Shown here in pieces: positions 35,233-48,396 of a DNA stretch of 64,000 bases; position 1 is the stretch's first letter; the number at the start of each line of letters is the position of its first letter. The notes under the pieces were generated by a model. That model was not told the DNA's origin, made no database searches, and saw only the letters and a list, made by a program, of their open reading frames with translations. Source of the DNA: an uncultured Opitutales bacterium (GTDB taxonomy: Bacteria > Verrucomicrobiota > Verrucomicrobiia > Opitutales > Coraliomargaritaceae); NCBI GenBank assembly GCA_937775295.1, contig CALKBZ010000006.1:1-64000 (forward strand), written 5' to 3'. The translations under genes were made by a program, and so were the position numbers.

Positions 35233-36333
35233 CTATGTTTGCTTTAAGAGTTCCTTGGTCCAGCGCCGATGCGGGCCGGAGAGTGTGATGCTGTCGAGCT
35301 GGTCGATCGCAATCCAGCTGAGGGAGGGTTGAGGGGGGAGGGCTGAGACTTGAGGTTGCTGAGACTTGAGGTTACTGAGACTTGCATCCAAGGGCGTAAT
35401 AAAGGGCTGAGGGCTGAGGGCTGAGGGCTGGGATTTTAGGGGGTAGATGGTTTCTGTGATGCGCTTGTTGGTGATGCCGCGAGTCTTAGTGGCGAGTGCT
35501 TTGCCAAGTGTGGGCTTGGTCGAGAGGTGTGAGGTGGCAGGTAGCTCGTATTGGCCGGCTAGCTGTTTGGCAGTGTCTGGGATGCGGTGCAGCAGGAGTT
35601 TGCCGTCGTGGACGATCCAAAGCCGGTCAATCTGCACTTGCACGGTGGCTTTGCGCTGAATGTTGGGGATACTTTTTTGTGTGCCGCCGCCGGCGGCGGC
35701 GCAAAATTGCACGACGGGGCAGACGGTGCAGAGTGGATTGGCCTTTTGGCAGACCGTTGCGCCGAGCTCCATCATTGCTTGGTTGTGGTCGCCGGGGGTT
35801 TGAGTGTTGAGGACCGTATCGGCGATGGGGGTGAAGGCTTTGACCGCTTCACCGTTGTTTTTAAAGGTGCGCGCGTCGTTGGTCAGCCGAGCAAGAATAC
35901 GTACGACATTGCCGTCGACCACGGCCGCGGGGAAATTTTGTGCGATCGAGCTGATCGCTGCCGAGGTGTAAGGGCCGATGCCGGGCAGGGCTTGCCACTC
36001 TTTCGCGGTCGTCGGCTTTGGATCGAGGGCGACGTATTGCTGTGCGAGTTTATGGAGGTTACGCGCACGACTGTAGTAGCCGAGCCCTTCCCAGTGCTTG
36101 AGCACGTCTTCGCTGGGCGCATCGGCGAGTGTCTGAAAGTGGGGGAAGCGCTTTAGCCAGCGATCAAAGTAGGGCAGCATCGTCTTGATCTGGGTCTGCT
36201 GCGCCATCAGCTCTGACACCACGGTCTTGTAAAGCGACGGCTCAGTGCGCCAAGGGAGCGGGCGCTGCGCGGTGGCATACCAGACGGCGAGTGCTTGCTG
36301 GAAATCGGCAGTGTTGTTAGTCAGGCAGGTCAT
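35233..36333 (-). CDS. mutY: A/G-specific adenine glycosylase MutY
   Basis: Base-excision repair glycosylase removing A opposite 8-oxoguanine. The catalytic Glu is in SELMAQQTQ (residue 41), the HhH segment is LPGIGPYTSAAI (116-127), the catalytic Asp is in VVDGNVVRIL (140), and the iron-sulfur cluster ligands are C195-X6-C202-X2-C205-X5-C211. The C-terminal NUDIX-like 8-oxoG recognition domain is present. It is interrupted at about residues 299-338 by a low-complexity insert, reading KSQPSALSPQP and QPQVSALPPQPS, translated from the dispersed repeat at 35322-35441. The end (LSGPHRRWTKELL) is normal, so the frame is preserved. Confidence 0.94.
   Translation of the reverse strand: MTCLTNNTADFQQALAVWYATAQRPLPWRTEPSLYKTVVSELMAQQTQIKTMLPYFDRWLKRFPHFQTLADAPSEDVLKHWEGLGYYSRARNLHKLAQQYVALDPKPTTAKEWQALPGIGPYTSAAISSIAQNFPAAVVDGNVVRILARLTNDARTFKNNGEAVKAFTPIADTVLNTQTPGDHNQAMMELGATVCQKANPLCTVCPVVQFCAAAGGGTQKSIPNIQRKATVQVQIDRLWIVHDGKLLLHRIPDTAKQLAGQYELPATSHLSTKPTLGKALATKTRGITNKRITETIYPLKSQPSALSPQPFITPLDASLSNLKSQQPQVSALPPQPSLSWIAIDQLDSITLSGPHRRWTKELLKQT
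35322..35441 (-). repeat. GGCTGAGACTTGAG repeat inside mutY
   Basis: Two clusters of the same simple repeat found at 9961 and 56252: GGCTGAGACTTGAGG-type units at 35340-35385 and GGGCTGA units at 35403-35432. Both are in frame in mutY, encoding Ser-Gln-Pro-rich segments. Confidence 0.85.
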
Positions 36334-36523
36334 TGAGATGTATCAAAGGAAGTATATTTCCGAAAACTCAGCTCCCCTGCGCCTCCGCGCGAGAATAAAA
36401 CGTCGGTTGAGCTTTTTGTGTGGATACTATTATTTCGCACGAATCGTTCGAGTCGTGAATTACTTATTCGCTGCTGTTTTTATTTGCATTCGATTTGGTC
36501 AGTTCCTTTAATCGAGCTTTAAG

Positions 36524-38835
<2,312 letters not shown>

Positions 38836-38839
38836 TTCG

Positions 38840-39448
38840 ATGCCGATTTTAGCAGTGTCTCCAGAATCTGAATACACGAATGAAGCGAAGCTGATCGTGT
38901 GCCTATTGGGCGCGGGGCTGGATCGCTATCACTTGCGCAAACCAGAGTGGGGCGCGGCGCGATGTGCCGGGTTAATTGCTGGAATTCCCTGTGAGCTACA
39001 TCGCCGTATTTCAATCCACCAACACCATGAGCTGGCGGAAACATTCGAAGTAGGATTACATTTTAAGGAGGAGGTTGCGGCGCGTGCCTCCGCTTGCCAT
39101 GTAGAGTCAAAGCCAGAAGTTGATGGTGCGTCGCGATTCTCCTCCCGATCTGTGCATCAGCTAGACGCTATAGACGTGCATCTGGAAGGCTATGACTATG
39201 CCTTTCTGAGCCCCGTGTTTACGTCGATCAGCAAGCCGGGTTACTGGGCGCAGTGGACTGAAGCGAAGCTGCGTGGCGCGCTCGCGTTGCCGCGGATGGC
39301 TCAGGTCTATGCATTGGGCGGCATCACGGCTTGCAATGTAGATCGTGCGCTAGAGTTCGGTTTTGATGGTGTGGTCTTGCATGGTTCGCTGTGGCAATCG
39401 ACGGATCCGCTCGCCGCGTTTGAAGCATTTCGAAAGGAGGCAGTATGA
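38840..39448 (+). CDS. Thiamine-phosphate synthase-like protein of the TenI/ThiE2 type
   Basis: 202 residues, TIM-barrel of the ThiE/TenI superfamily but divergent from the second copy that follows. The segment YDYAFLSPVFTSISKPGY and YALGGITACNVDRALEFG match the TenI-like/ThiE2 group found in Bacteroidota and relatives. ThiE's QLRxKE motif is replaced by LRKPEW. It may be a thiazole tautomerase like TenI, or a second coupling enzyme. The start at ATG 38840 follows the ribosome site AAGGAGGTTGATTCG; the frame is open from 38798. It sits between thiS and thiE and overlaps thiE by ATGA. Confidence 0.85.
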   Translation: MPILAVSPESEYTNEAKLIVCLLGAGLDRYHLRKPEWGAARCAGLIAGIPCELHRRISIHQHHELAETFEVGLHFKEEVAARASACHVESKPEVDGASRFSSRSVHQLDAIDVHLEGYDYAFLSPVFTSISKPGYWAQWTEAKLRGALALPRMAQVYALGGITACNVDRALEFGFDGVVLHGSLWQSTDPLAAFEAFRKEAV

Positions 39449-40059
39449 ATTGGCCGACGTATATGTGTCTGACGACTGATGGCAGTGAACGTCCGCATAC
39501 GGATCAGGTGCAGGCCTTGTGCTCTGCTGGTGTCGATTGGGTGCAGCTGCGCGCCAAGGAGATGTCGGACCAGGAACTCGAGTCCATTGCCTTCGAGTGT
39601 ATGATTCGTTGTCGTGAGATCGGCAGCACCTTTGTGTTGAATGATCGTTTGGACTTAGCGCTGAGGTTGGGAGCTGATGGTGTGCATCTCGGTAAGCTGG
39701 ATACTCCATGGGCGGAGGCGCGCGAACGTGCCGGTGCGGGTTTCCTGATCGGTGGCACTGTCAATTCAGTGGACGACGCCGAGAGGGCGGTTGCCTCGGG
39801 CGTGCTCGATTACGTAGGTGTGGGCCCTTTTAAATTCACGCACACCAAAAAGAATCTCGCCCCTGTTCTGGTCGAGTCTGACTGGCGGGCAATTTTAGAA
39901 ACACTCGGTGATCTGCCGAGCTATGCAATCGGCGGTATCGAGCCCGCGGACATCCCTGAAGTGCTGGCGCTTGGTGTGACCGGCGCTGCGATCTGTTCGG
40001 TGCTGTATCGAAAGCCGAACGTGTCGGATATTTATCAAACTTTACTCAATACCTTATGA
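39445..40059 (+). CDS. thiE: Thiamine-phosphate synthase ThiE
   Basis: 204 residues. Couples HMP-PP and thiazole phosphate to thiamine phosphate. Family hallmarks: [13 protein letters not shown] (pyrimidine pyrophosphate binding), [33 protein letters not shown], and [18 protein letters not shown]. The ATG overlaps the end of the preceding gene, and its own end overlaps thiG by 4 bases. Confidence 0.94.
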   Translation: MNWPTYMCLTTDGSERPHTDQVQALCSAGVDWVQLRAKEMSDQELESIAFECMIRCREIGSTFVLNDRLDLALRLGADGVHLGKLDTPWAEARERAGAGFLIGGTVNSVDDAERAVASGVLDYVGVGPFKFTHTKKNLAPVLVESDWRAILETLGDLPSYAIGGIEPADIPEVLALGVTGAAICSVLYRKPNVSDIYQTLLNTL

Positions 40060-40832
40060 ATACAGAGCCGCTCATTATCGCTGGGAAGACTTTTGAATCC
40101 CGACTTTTCGTAGGCACCGGCAAATATGCCTACGGCCAAATGATGCAGGATAGCATACGTGCGACCGGCAGTCAGCTTGTGACGATGGCGATGCGCCGTG
40201 TGCAGACGGATGGCTCCGATGACGGTATCATGGAATTCATGGAGCCGGAGCGCTATAATCTTTTGCCAAATACATCCGGTGTGCGCGACGCGAAAGAAGC
40301 GATTTTTGCGGCGCAACTTGCGCGCGAGGCGTTGGAAACGAATTGGTTAAAGTTGGAGATTCATCCCGACCCAAAGTATCTGATGCCCGATCCGATCGAG
40401 ACGCTCAAGGCCGCCGAGCAATTGGTGAAGGATGGGTTTATCGTGTTGCCGTATATTCATGCTGATCCGGTTTTGTGTAAGCGACTCGAAGAAGTCGGCG
40501 TGGCGGCGGTGATGCCGCTGGCGGCTCCAATAGGCAGCAATGAAGGACTCTCTGCCCGTCGCTTTCTAGAGATTATCATCGCGCAAAGCAAAGTGCCCGT
40601 GGTGATCGATGCCGGACTCGGCCTGCCGTCGCATGCTGCGGATGCGATGGAAATCGGGGCGGATGCGGTGCTGGTAAATACTGCGATCGCCACTGCAAGT
40701 GATCCGATCGCAATGGGCGCAGCCTTTAAAATGGCAGTCGAATGCGGGCGTATGGCATATGAGGCTGGCCGTGGCCAGCAGTCAGTCGAGGCTGTTGGGT
40801 CGTCGCCGTTGACCGCGTTTTTGGATGCGTAG
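40056..40832 (+). CDS. thiG: Thiazole synthase ThiG
   Basis: 258-residue TIM barrel that builds the thiazole ring from DXP, dehydroglycine and ThiS thiocarboxylate. N-terminus [20 protein letters not shown] is typical. The imine-forming Lys is in [17 protein letters not shown] near residue 96. [12 protein letters not shown] and [31 protein letters not shown] are the phosphate-binding and conserved C-terminal blocks. Overlaps thiE by 4 bases (ATGA). Confidence 0.96.
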   Translation: MNTEPLIIAGKTFESRLFVGTGKYAYGQMMQDSIRATGSQLVTMAMRRVQTDGSDDGIMEFMEPERYNLLPNTSGVRDAKEAIFAAQLAREALETNWLKLEIHPDPKYLMPDPIETLKAAEQLVKDGFIVLPYIHADPVLCKRLEEVGVAAVMPLAAPIGSNEGLSARRFLEIIIAQSKVPVVIDAGLGLPSHAADAMEIGADAVLVNTAIATASDPIAMGAAFKMAVECGRMAYEAGRGQQSVEAVGSSPLTAFLDA

Positions 40833-40857
40833 CTAAATCTACCCGAATCGAATTAGT

Positions 40858-42012
40858 ATGAGTTTTGTAAATATATTGAACCACCTCTCTTGGGAGGATA
40901 CGAAGGCCTCTATTCTTGCGAAGACAGCAAGGGATGTGGAGCGTGCCTTGTCGCGTCCGGTCGGTAAGTTGAGCCTGGAGGATTTTCAGGCGCTGATTTC
41001 TCCGGTAGCGCAAAATCATTTGGAGCAACTCGCGGCGCTCAGCCATGCGCGCACAGTCGAGCGTTTTGGCTATACGCAGCAGATGTTTGCGCCGCTGTAT
41101 CTTTCGAATGCGTGCAGTAATATTTGCACCTACTGTGGCTTCAGTGCGAATAACAAGATTCCGCGTAAGATCTTAAATGAGGCGGAGATCGGGCAAGAGC
41201 TGGATGCCGTGAAGGCGTTGGGAATGGATCATGTGCTGTTTGTCACCGGTGAAGCGAATTTGCGCGTGGGCGTGCCGTATCTGAGTCGAGCCTTCGAGCT
41301 TGCGCGCGAGAAGTTTTCGAGCATGTCGATGGAGGTGCAGCCGATGGAACAGGATTCTTATGAGACTTTGATGCAGTCTGGCCTCAGTGCGGTGTTGGTC
41401 TATCAGGAGACTTATAATCGAGAGTCCTACGCGAAATATCATCCGAAGGGGATGAAGAGTAATTTCAATTACCGGCTAGAGACGCCGGATCGTCTCGGCC
41501 GGGCGGGGATGAAAAAGATCGGAATGGGTGCGTTGTATGGTTTGGATGACTGGCGCACGGATTCCTTTATGGTGGCGACGCACCTGCGCTATATGGAGCA
41601 GACGTATTGGAAAACTAAATACAGTTTGTCTTTTCCGCGGATTCGCCCGCATGAGGGTGAGTTTGAACCGGTGTCGGTGATGACTGATCGGGATTTGGTG
41701 CAGTTGATTTGTGCCTATCGTATGTTGAGTGCCGAGGTGGAGCTGTCGATGTCGACTCGTGAGCGCCCGATCTTTCGCGACCATGCGTATAAGCTGGGGA
41801 TCACGACACTGAGTGCTGGTTCGAAGACGAACCCGGGCGGCTACGCGGTGGATCCGCAGACGCTGGAGCAGTTTGAAATTTCGGACGAACGTAGTCCTGC
41901 TGAAGTGGCCACGATGCTGAAGGCGGGGGGCTACGATGTGGTATGGAAGGATTGGGATTCGACCTATGATGGATTTTATCGGAGCAATGCGACTGCCGCT
42001 AAGTGCTGTTAA
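40858..42012 (+). CDS. thiH: 2-iminoacetate synthase ThiH
   Basis: Radical SAM tyrosine lyase making dehydroglycine for ThiG, with p-cresol as by-product. The 4Fe-4S/SAM motif CSNICTYCGFS (C-x3-C-x2-C) is at about residue 85. QPMEQDSYETLMQSGL and the LSTRERPIFRDHAYKLGIT block are typical. 384 residues. Use of ThiH instead of the oxygen-dependent ThiO means the pathway can work without oxygen. It is 25 bases from thiG. Confidence 0.95.
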   Translation: MSFVNILNHLSWEDTKASILAKTARDVERALSRPVGKLSLEDFQALISPVAQNHLEQLAALSHARTVERFGYTQQMFAPLYLSNACSNICTYCGFSANNKIPRKILNEAEIGQELDAVKALGMDHVLFVTGEANLRVGVPYLSRAFELAREKFSSMSMEVQPMEQDSYETLMQSGLSAVLVYQETYNRESYAKYHPKGMKSNFNYRLETPDRLGRAGMKKIGMGALYGLDDWRTDSFMVATHLRYMEQTYWKTKYSLSFPRIRPHEGEFEPVSVMTDRDLVQLICAYRMLSAEVELSMSTRERPIFRDHAYKLGITTLSAGSKTNPGGYAVDPQTLEQFEISDERSPAEVATMLKAGGYDVVWKDWDSTYDGFYRSNATAAKCC

Positions 42013-42067
42013 CATGGAAAAAGTCGCATTTTGAGACGTCGCTGGTATTGCTGTGTTGGAATCTCTT

Positions 42068-43201
42068 ATGACTACATTATCTCAAAGTGAAATTTCACGG
42101 TATCAGCGGCACTTGACTTTGCCGGGGTTTGGCGAGGCGGCTCAGTTAAAATTGAAGGCCGCGCGGGTTTTAATTGTTGGGGCAGGGGGGCTGGGGTGTC
42201 CGGCCTTGCAGTATTTAGCGGCTGCGGGTGTTGGCACTTTGGGGATTGTGGATGATGACCGCGTGAGTCGTTCGAATTTACAGCGGCAAATTTTGTATAC
42301 CGATGCGGACGTGGGCGAGATGAAGGTCGCGGTCGCTGCGGAGCGCCTAATGGCGATGAACCCTGATATCCGCTGCGTGCGGCATGCGCTACGTTTGACG
42401 GTTGAGAATGCATTGGAGCTGATTGGGCAGTATGATCTGGTGCTGGATGGCTCGGATAATTTCGCCACGCGCTATTTAGTCAATGATGCCTGCGTTTTGG
42501 CGGGCAAGCCATTGGTCTATGGCGCACTGCATCGCTATCAGGGGCAGGTGAGTGTGTTTAATTTTGAAGGAGGGCCTACCTACCGTTGCTTGTTTCCGGA
42601 GCCACCGAACCCAAAGGATGCACCCAATTGTTCCGAGATCGGTGTGCTCGGTTTTTTGCCGGGCATCGTTGGCGTGATGCAGGCGACGGAAGTGATCAAG
42701 GTGCTGACCGGGATCGGGGAGCCGCTGGCTGGCAAGTTGTTGATTTTTGATGCGTTAAAAATGAGCCAGACGATCGTGCGCTTTAAGCGTGTGCCGGGGT
42801 ATGCGCAGGTCACGGAGCTCAAAGAAATAGAATATACCTGTGGTGTGTCTTCTACTGAATCTGACAGTGAAGAGATCACACCGGCAGAATTGCAGGCCCA
42901 GATGCAATTGAATGGAGCTGCTTTGCAGGTCGTTGATGTGCGCGAGGGTTGGGAGCGTGCGCTTTATCGGATTGATTCGGTGCATGTGCCGCTCGGCAGT
43001 ATCTTGGATCAGACGGCGGATCTTGAGGCGGCTGGGTTGAAGACGGATTTGCCGACCTGTGTGTATTGCAAAGGTGGCGTGCGCAGTATGAAGGCTTTGC
43101 AGGTACTTAAATCACATTACGGGTTCTCTGAAATAAAGAGTCTAGCTGGGGGGATCTTGGAGTGGGGGGAACAGATTGATCCTTCCATCGAGAGTTACTA
43201 G
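42068..43201 (+). CDS. thiF: ThiF/MoeB-family adenylyltransferase fused to a rhodanese domain
   Basis: E1-like enzyme expected to adenylate ThiS. Residues 1-240 are the ThiF/MoeB domain: RYQRHLTLPGFG, nucleotide loop GAGGLG (38-43), DGSDNFATRYLVND and a Cys in PNCSEIGVLG (188). The zinc-binding CxxC pairs of MoeB are missing: the first reads TYRC (171-174) and the second keeps only one Cys (258). Residues 270-377 form a rhodanese domain with active-site Cys in YCKGGVRS (334), which could deliver the sulfur to ThiS directly. This ThiF-rhodanese fusion resembles MOCS3/ThiF proteins of other groups. The frame is open from 42053, but the ATG at 42068 is usual. Confidence 0.92.
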   Translation: MTTLSQSEISRYQRHLTLPGFGEAAQLKLKAARVLIVGAGGLGCPALQYLAAAGVGTLGIVDDDRVSRSNLQRQILYTDADVGEMKVAVAAERLMAMNPDIRCVRHALRLTVENALELIGQYDLVLDGSDNFATRYLVNDACVLAGKPLVYGALHRYQGQVSVFNFEGGPTYRCLFPEPPNPKDAPNCSEIGVLGFLPGIVGVMQATEVIKVLTGIGEPLAGKLLIFDALKMSQTIVRFKRVPGYAQVTELKEIEYTCGVSSTESDSEEITPAELQAQMQLNGAALQVVDVREGWERALYRIDSVHVPLGSILDQTADLEAAGLKTDLPTCVYCKGGVRSMKALQVLKSHYGFSEIKSLAGGILEWGEQIDPSIESY

Positions 43202-43214
43202 CTGCGTTGTTGCG

Positions 43215-43991
43215 ATGGATACTCCTCCCTATGTGCTGACGATTTCTGGCTCCGATAGTTCGGGGCGGGCTGGCATGCAGACCGATAACCGGGCGATTCA
43301 TGCGGTGGGAGCCTTTCCGTTGAATGTCGTGACGGCGGTGACTTTGCAAAGCCCCACAGGAGTCGAGTCGATTCAGATGATGGATGCTGATTTCGTGGAG
43401 GCTCAATTACGCTCGATACTGAAGGCTTATCGAGTGCGAGCCATCAAGAGTGGTATGTTGGGGAATACTGAGATCGTGCGTCGAGTGGCTCAGGTTTTGG
43501 CAGAGTATCCTGACATTCCGTATGTGCTGGATCCGGTGCTGCGTTCGACCAGTGGGGCGGGGTTGTTGGAGCCCGATGGAGTGGCGGTGCTGCGATCCCT
43601 ACTGATGCCGCGTGCGACCGTTACAACCCCAAATCTGAATGAATTAGAGATATTGTGTGAGGGCGCAGGCGATGTTTTCGAGGCGGCGGCTCAGTTGGCG
43701 TCTGCATGTAGGCAGTCGATATTGGTTAAGGGCGGTCATGCCACTGGTCCGGATTGTGAAGACTGGTTGCTTTATCCGGATGGGCGTCGTTACTGTTTCT
43801 GTGCAAAACGAATTGAAACTCGAAATACACGAGGCACGGGCTGTGCACTGAGTGCTTTGATCGCGGCGTATCTTGCGTGGAAACCTTATGAGCTGGAGGT
43901 TTCGATTGCTGCTGCGAAGGACCAACTAGCTGCGGCTCTGAGGGAGCATTCTAAGGAAGCCTGGAAGGGCGGAGGTCCGAGTTTTTATTGA
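43215..43991 (+). CDS. thiD: Hydroxymethylpyrimidine/phosphomethylpyrimidine kinase ThiD
   Basis: Ribokinase-family kinase phosphorylating HMP and HMP-P. GSDSSGRAGMQTDNRAI is the conserved N-terminal signature (substrate pocket), VLDPVLRSTSGAGLLEPD the middle block, and TRNTRGTGCALSALIAAYLA carries the ribokinase anion hole/catalytic Asp-equivalent position region (here RGTGCALS). 258 residues from ATG 43215; frame open from 43176. Last gene of the thi operon; no clear terminator follows. Confidence 0.93.
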   Translation: MDTPPYVLTISGSDSSGRAGMQTDNRAIHAVGAFPLNVVTAVTLQSPTGVESIQMMDADFVEAQLRSILKAYRVRAIKSGMLGNTEIVRRVAQVLAEYPDIPYVLDPVLRSTSGAGLLEPDGVAVLRSLLMPRATVTTPNLNELEILCEGAGDVFEAAAQLASACRQSILVKGGHATGPDCEDWLLYPDGRRYCFCAKRIETRNTRGTGCALSALIAAYLAWKPYELEVSIAAAKDQLAAALREHSKEAWKGGGPSFY

Positions 43992-44075
43992 ACTCCGTCG
44001 CGGGTTGTAGCAATTCAAGTCCATAAACGTTGCTTTGAGGCTGATTTTACTTTCTCGTTTTTTGTTTATACTACC

Positions 44076-45080
44076 ATGCCGAAGAAGAAGACACCTAACA
44101 CGGAGGACGAAGGTCCAAAAGTTAAAAAGATCTATACGATCAAGCTGACTCAAGCGCAGCTAGAGCATCTGGGGGAACAGTTGGATTCGGCGCCTGCGGG
44201 AAAGTGGGCACATTACGACGTGGCTTACTCGCAGTTCGCGTTCAAGGGCGATGGCGTGAATGTGGTCGGCTATCAGAGCGGCAAGCTGGTGGTGCAGGGC
44301 AAGAAGACTGAAGATTTTGTGCGTGATGTGCTCGAAGCAGAAATCACTGGCGAGGCACGTCTCGGCTACGATGATGTGCATAATCCTGAGTGGTTCACGC
44401 TGCATGCTGGGTGTGATGAAAGTGGTAAGGGCGATTTATTTGGGCCATTGGTGGTCGCTTGTGTGGTCGCCGACGAGGGCATGGTGCGCGACTGGATCGA
44501 GGCGGGCGTGTGCGATAGTAAGAAGATTACCGACAATACAATTTTGAAGTTGGATAAAGTGATTCGCCAAACCAAAGGCGTGGTGATCGCGACGGCGTTT
44601 GCGCGGATGACGAAGTATAACCATCTGTATAAAAAGTTTGGCAGTAATTTGAATAAGCTGTTGGCATGGTACCATGGCCGTGGGCTTAACGAAGCGCTGG
44701 ATAAGCGTCCGGCACCGTGGGGGCTGCTCGATCAATTTACCAAGCTGCCCCTCGTGGATGCATATGTGGCCGACCGTAAAGATTTCAAGTTAGTCAGCCG
44801 CACCAAGGCGGAGTCCGACCCCGTAGTGGCGGCCGCATCGATCATCGCGCGTGCGATCTATGTGCGGGAAATGAAGCGCCTCTCGGATGAGTTGCAGCCG
44901 ATCTTGGGCGAGCCATTGATGAAGGGCGCGAGCGCGAAGGTGCTCGAGCAGGCCAAGAAGATCGTCGCGGTGAAGGGGGCGGGCGAATTGGCGGGCTATG
45001 CGAAGATGCATTTCAAGACCGCCTACGAGGCGCAAGGCCTAGAGCCACCGAAGAAGCCGGCCTGGTCGAAATTTAAATAA
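44076..45080 (+). CDS. rnhC: Ribonuclease HIII
   Basis: Type-2 RNase H degrading RNA in RNA-DNA hybrids. The catalytic DESGKGD motif (CDESGKGDLFGPLV, near residue 110) is the RNase HIII variant of the DEAGRG motif. The N-terminal 90 residues are the HIII-specific TBP-like domain. The C-terminal half has FKLVSRTKAESDPVVAAASIIARA with the catalytic Asp of the SDPVVAAAS block. 334 residues. RNase HII (rnhB, 48389) is also in the window; bacteria with both are uncommon enough to note. Terminator follows. Confidence 0.94.
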   Translation: MPKKKTPNTEDEGPKVKKIYTIKLTQAQLEHLGEQLDSAPAGKWAHYDVAYSQFAFKGDGVNVVGYQSGKLVVQGKKTEDFVRDVLEAEITGEARLGYDDVHNPEWFTLHAGCDESGKGDLFGPLVVACVVADEGMVRDWIEAGVCDSKKITDNTILKLDKVIRQTKGVVIATAFARMTKYNHLYKKFGSNLNKLLAWYHGRGLNEALDKRPAPWGLLDQFTKLPLVDAYVADRKDFKLVSRTKAESDPVVAAASIIARAIYVREMKRLSDELQPILGEPLMKGASAKVLEQAKKIVAVKGAGELAGYAKMHFKTAYEAQGLEPPKKPAWSKFK

Positions 45081-45130
45081 GGAGCACGGAGGGTATAAAA
45101 CAGAGTTCAGCGCTTCTCTTTACACATGAA

Positions 45131-45157
45131 AAAGCCCCGTCCATTGGACGGGGCTTT
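45131..45157. terminator. Bidirectional terminator between rnhC and katG
   Basis: Perfect 12-bp stem AAAGCCCCGTCC / GGACGGGGCTTT around ATT, in the gap between converging genes, with A/T-rich flanks on both sides (AAAAA left, TTTG right). Confidence 0.9.
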
Positions 45158-45177
45158 GTTAACTCAATTGATTGTAA

Positions 45178-47433
<2,256 letters not shown>

Positions 47434-47455
47434 TTATATTACCATAAACAAACAT

Positions 47456-47492
47456 ATAGGTAAAATATTACTTAACTATAAGTACTATAACC
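47456..47492. promoter_or_regulatory. Candidate OxyR operator between katG and oxyR
   Basis: Two halves with the same spacing as the OxyR consensus ATAGnTnnnAnCTAT-N7-ATAGnTnnnAnCTAT: ATAGGTAAAATATTA (47456-47470), a 7-base spacer, and ATAAGTACTATAACC (47478-47492). The match is only partial in each half. Position between the katG and oxyR start codons fits. Needs footprinting. Confidence 0.4.
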
Positions 47493-47502
47493 TTAGGCTA
47501 TC

Positions 47503-48396
47503 ATGCAATTACATCAACTCAGATATTTCGTAGAGGTGGCTCGTCAGAAAAATTTCTCACGAGCGGCTGAGTTGTGTCACGTGTCACAGCCTTCTTTAAG
47601 TCAGCAGCTTAAGAAGTTGGAAGATGAATTAGGCCAGCCGCTGATACGGCGTAGTCGCCATGGGGCTCAGTTGACTGAGTTTGGTGAGTCGATGCTACCA
47701 CAGGCCCTGCAGGTCTTGTCGGGGGTGCGTAATATGAGTGAGCAAGCAGAGTATCGACGTGAGGACTATGCGGGGCGTGTCTCGCTTGGGGCGATTCCTA
47801 CGGTGGCGCCGTATGTATTGCCCAAGTTGATACAAGTATCGTTGATAGAATATCCTCAGATGAAGCTGAGTATTGTCGAGCACACCACGGATGAATTGGT
47901 GTCGCAGCTGCGGCAGGGAAATTTAGATTTCGCTTTGTTGAGTCCGCCTTTTGTGGGAGAGCAAGAGATGGAGTTGATGAGTTTATTGGAGGATGAGTTG
48001 CTAGTGGTGCTACCCGATCAACATGCTTTGGCAGATCAGCAGATCTTGAAACTGCGTGACCTGAGTGAATTCCCCATGGTTTTGATGAAGGATGTGCACT
48101 GCCTGAGTCGACAAAGTGTATCACTCTGTGAGGCATCGGGGTTGCAACCGAGAATCTCTCTAGAGAGTGCTCAAATCGAAACTGTGATTGCGATGGTCGA
48201 AGTGGGCATGGGGTTTTCGTTTGTGCCGAAAATGGCCCAGCCGATGTTTAAAGATCGTGCGGTGAGCTTTTTATCAGTCGCACCGACTGCTGTCACTCGG
48301 CCGATTGTGTTGGCATCTTCTAGGTATCAAAAAATGAGCGCGACACAGCTTGCGTTCAAAGAGCTAGTACAGCAATTTTTCAACTGCGATGAATAG
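47503..48396 (+). CDS. oxyR: OxyR, hydrogen-peroxide-sensing LysR-family regulator
   Basis: LysR-type DNA-binding N-terminus (MQLHQLRYFVEVARQKNFSR). The two redox cysteines of OxyR are present with correct spacing: C200 and C209 (VHCLSRQSVSLCEASG), equivalent to C199/C208 of E. coli, so disulfide activation by H2O2 is likely. 297 residues. It is divergent from katG, the classic OxyR target. Its end overlaps the start of rnhB by 8 bases. Confidence 0.93.
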   Translation: MQLHQLRYFVEVARQKNFSRAAELCHVSQPSLSQQLKKLEDELGQPLIRRSRHGAQLTEFGESMLPQALQVLSGVRNMSEQAEYRREDYAGRVSLGAIPTVAPYVLPKLIQVSLIEYPQMKLSIVEHTTDELVSQLRQGNLDFALLSPPFVGEQEMELMSLLEDELLVVLPDQHALADQQILKLRDLSEFPMVLMKDVHCLSRQSVSLCEASGLQPRISLESAQIETVIAMVEVGMGFSFVPKMAQPMFKDRAVSFLSVAPTAVTRPIVLASSRYQKMSATQLAFKELVQQFFNCDE

